From Bacteroidales bacterium (lineage in GTDB: Bacteria; Bacteroidota; Bacteroidia; Bacteroidales; UBA7960), in the NCBI GenBank assembly GCA_007128045.1, contig SKYG01000163.1, positions 1 to 6,865 of the forward strand: a stretch of DNA of 6,865 nt. The letters are read 5' to 3'. Under the pieces are notes generated by a model. That model saw only the letters and a program-made list of their open reading frames with translations, was not told the DNA's origin and did not search any database. Numbering within the stretch: position 1 is the first letter of the stretch; the number at the start of each line of letters is the position of its first letter. The translations under genes and the position numbers were made by a program. This document shows, one piece after another, positions 5,324 to 6,865 of the stretch.

Positions 5324-6588
5324 GTGTTATTTTCCATTCGCACCAATACGGCATTGGCGTGGGCATCGAGTTGCTCTGCCTGTGCCATTTTCACGACGGC
5401 CGGGGCCAGCGTTTGCAATCCTTCTTGTGTGATTTCCTGGAAGGTAATACTTTTCATAAATGCATTTGTGGTGATGCCGCTCCAGGCGCTGGTAAACCCG
5501 TTGGTTGGCAGGGTGTGGTTGGTGCCGCTGGCATAGTCACCAGCCGACTCGGGGGTATAGTTCCCGATAAAAACTGACCCGGCATTATTGATTTGTTCAG
5601 CTGTTTCGTTGGCCTTGCCGGTAGAAATGATCAGGTGTTCCGGCCCATAGAAATTGCTGATCTCAACAGCTTGGCCGATATCTTTTACACAAATGGCCAG
5701 GCTTTCCTTGAGTGCCTTTCGTGCCGTTTCCTCCCGGGGCAGGCTTTTTAGCTGCTGTTCGATATGGGATAGTGTTGCTTCAATGATTTGCATGGAGGTG
5801 GCCACCAGTATTACCTGGCTGTCGTGGCCATGTTCAGCCTGGGATAGTAGGTCGGCTGCGATGTAGGCTGGCACAGCTGTTTCATCGGCGATGACCATCA
5901 CCTCCGACGGACCTGCCGGCATGTCGATGGCCACACCGCGACCTGCCAATTGCATTTTCGCACTGGTCACATAGGCATTACCGGGGCCGAATATCTTGTC
6001 TGCTTGTGGCACTGTTTCAGTGCCCAGAGCCATGGCCGCGATGGCCTGGGCGCCACCAATGGCAAACACACGGATGTTAAACAGGCCAAAGGCGTACAGA
6101 ATCTCAGGTGTTGCGCCGGGAGGCGTGCAGGCTATGATCTCTTTACATCCTGCCAGGGTTGCCGGAATGGCCGTCATCAGCACCGTAGAAAACAAGGGTG
6201 CTGTTCCGCCGGGTATATATAAACCTATTCTTGGGATGGGTCTGTATCGAAGACTGCACTTGATGCCAGGCTGTGTCTCAACGCTTATCTGACGGGGAAG
6301 CTGTGCCTGATGGAATGCCCTGATGTTGTTGATCGCCGTTTGAATGGCTTCCTTTAATGTTGGATCCACAACAGACGCTGCTTCCAGGAGTCGTTCCCGG
6401 GGTATCTCGAATACGTCAGGTGCCTGACCATCCAGCTCCATCGATAGCTCACGCAAGGCCTTGTCGCCTTCTTCTTCAACACGTGCGATGATCTTCGCGA
6501 CAATATCGTCTACTGCTCCACGAATTGCTGACGGCCTTTGCAGGATGGCTGCATAATCTTTTTTATCAATCTGTTTTATGATTTTCAT
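5320..6588 (-). CDS. hisD: Histidinol dehydrogenase HisD
   Basis: NAD-dependent, zinc-containing enzyme that oxidises L-histidinol to histidine in two steps. With the start at 6588 the protein has 422 residues, normal for the family. Signatures are RIGLYIPGGTAPLFSTVLM (120-138), FGPGNAYVTSAK (200-211), DMPAGPSEV (222-230), SQAEHGHD (249-256), YGPEHL (314-319) with the catalytic Glu317-His318 pair, GDYASGTNHTLPT (350-362) and LDAHANAV (407-414). The zinc ligands are expected at Gln250, His253, Asp351 and His410. The frame stays open upstream to an ATG at 6723. That extension would add 45 residues containing three STFDLRP units encoded by a 7-mer tandem repeat and is not HisD-like, so MKIIKQIDK is taken as the true start. 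No Shine-Dalgarno sequence is visible. It is the first his gene in the window. Confidence 0.96.
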   Translation of the reverse strand: MKIIKQIDKKDYAAILQRPSAIRGAVDDIVAKIIARVEEEGDKALRELSMELDGQAPDVFEIPRERLLEAASVVDPTLKEAIQTAINNIRAFHQAQLPRQISVETQPGIKCSLRYRPIPRIGLYIPGGTAPLFSTVLMTAIPATLAGCKEIIACTPPGATPEILYAFGLFNIRVFAIGGAQAIAAMALGTETVPQADKIFGPGNAYVTSAKMQLAGRGVAIDMPAGPSEVMVIADETAVPAYIAADLLSQAEHGHDSQVILVATSMQIIEATLSHIEQQLKSLPREETARKALKESLAICVKDIGQAVEISNFYGPEHLIISTGKANETAEQINNAGSVFIGNYTPESAGDYASGTNHTLPTNGFTSAWSGITTNAFMKSITFQEITQEGLQTLAPAVVKMAQAEQLDAHANAVLVRMENNT

Positions 6589-6601
6589 GTGTTTATAATT
6601 T

Positions 6602-6664
6602 GGTCGAAGGTCGAAGGTCGAAGGTCGAAGGTCAAAGGTCGAAGGTCGAAGGTCGAAGGTCGAA
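6602..6664. repeat. Nine-copy heptamer tandem repeat GGTCGAA
   Basis: Exactly nine 7-bp units cover 63 bp. Eight are GGTCGAA, and the fifth (6630-6636) is GGTCAAA. The array ends 13 bp upstream of the hisD start codon. Since three units make 21 nt, the frame stays open through it and would encode STFDLRP three times if translated, but it precedes the HisD-like sequence. Confidence 0.95.
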
Positions 6665-6751
6665 ATGCCAGGGAGGCTCCAGGCACCCATAATCATCCTC
6701 TTGTGTGTCAATAACATCGTCATGCTCGGTTCATTGTCTGATAATTAATGC

Positions 6752-6838
6752 GGACAGGTTCAGCCTTGTCTCTTCAATTATTTTGGACAGGTCCAGCCCT
6801 GTCCCAAACTCCAAGGACAGGTCCAGCCCTGTCCCTAC
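6752..6838 (-). repeat. Three-copy array of a 20-bp palindrome, one copy with abutting GTAG
   Basis: Two identical copies of GGACAGGTCCAGCCCTGTCC lie at 6785-6804 and 6815-6834, and a diverged copy lies at 6752-6772. Each perfect copy has 7-bp arms GGACAGG and CCTGTCC around a 6-nt loop. CTAC (6835-6838) abuts the rightmost copy, so on the minus strand GTAG precedes the hairpin, as in REP elements. The other two copies have lost this tetranucleotide. The copies are in the same orientation, about 30 bp apart. Confidence 0.85.
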
Positions 6839-6865
6839 TATTGTTCAACACCGCAACGATTCAAC

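Noticed and set aside
6602..6664. Possible CRISPR-like array
   Set aside because: The 7-bp units abut with no spacers, so this is a simple tandem repeat.
6683..6711. TTGACA (6706-6711, minus strand) as a -35 box for hisD
   Set aside because: No -10-like hexamer lies at suitable spacing; the nearest AT-rich hexamer is only 11 bp away. The suspected lineage also uses a different promoter consensus.
6589..6865. Histidine leader peptide/attenuator upstream of hisD
   Set aside because: No short frame with a run of His codons and no terminator-antiterminator pair with a T-tract is visible.
1..6865. A novel defence, mobile or otherwise undescribed multigene system
   Set aside because: All substantial genes are recognisable core metabolism or a known conserved family. 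The only unusual content is the domain fusion and the spacer repeats.

Overview
The window is a bacterial housekeeping locus dominated by a histidine biosynthesis operon on the minus strand. The order is hisD, a fused hisC-hisB, hisH, hisA, hisF, hisIE, reading from the right edge to the left. I suspect Bacteroidota. This rests on the hisD-C-B-H-A-F-IE order with fused hisIE, the lack of clear Shine-Dalgarno sequences before the starts, the intermediate G+C, and spacers filled with short heptamer repeats. The lineage is an inference from style, not from a marker gene.

Layout, left to right. 1-518 (+) is the 3' end of a YyaL/DUF255-type gene (thioredoxin-domain protein related to SSP411/spermatogenesis-associated protein 20). 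It converges on hisIE (499-1140, -), and the two coding ends overlap by 20 bp. 1141-1369 is a repeat-rich spacer with heptamer-like arrays and two GTAG-headed palindromes. Then follow hisF (1370-2122, -), hisA (2154-2873, -), hisH (2870-3457, -, 4-nt overlap with hisA), the hisC-hisB fusion (3500-5269, -) and hisD (5320-6588, -). 6589-6865 is non-coding. It holds nine exact-period copies of a 7-mer just upstream of hisD and three copies of a 20-bp palindrome further upstream. hisG is not in the window.

Together the genes cover every step from phosphoribosyl-ATP to histidine except histidinol-phosphate phosphatase. HisI/HisE hydrolyse and open the ring, HisA isomerises, HisH/HisF make imidazole glycerol phosphate (IGP), the HisB part of the fusion dehydrates it, the HisC part transaminates the product, and HisD oxidises histidinol twice. 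HisG would be needed upstream.

The two most notable points are as follows. First, the HisC-IGP dehydratase fusion joins two consecutive pathway steps and lacks the HAD-type phosphatase domain usually found at the N-terminus of HisB in this kind of organism. Second, several spacer palindromes have the architecture of REP elements mobilised by RAYT (Y1) transposases: a GTAG tetranucleotide abutting a hairpin. I see no defence system, mobile-element gene, CRISPR array or RNA gene.
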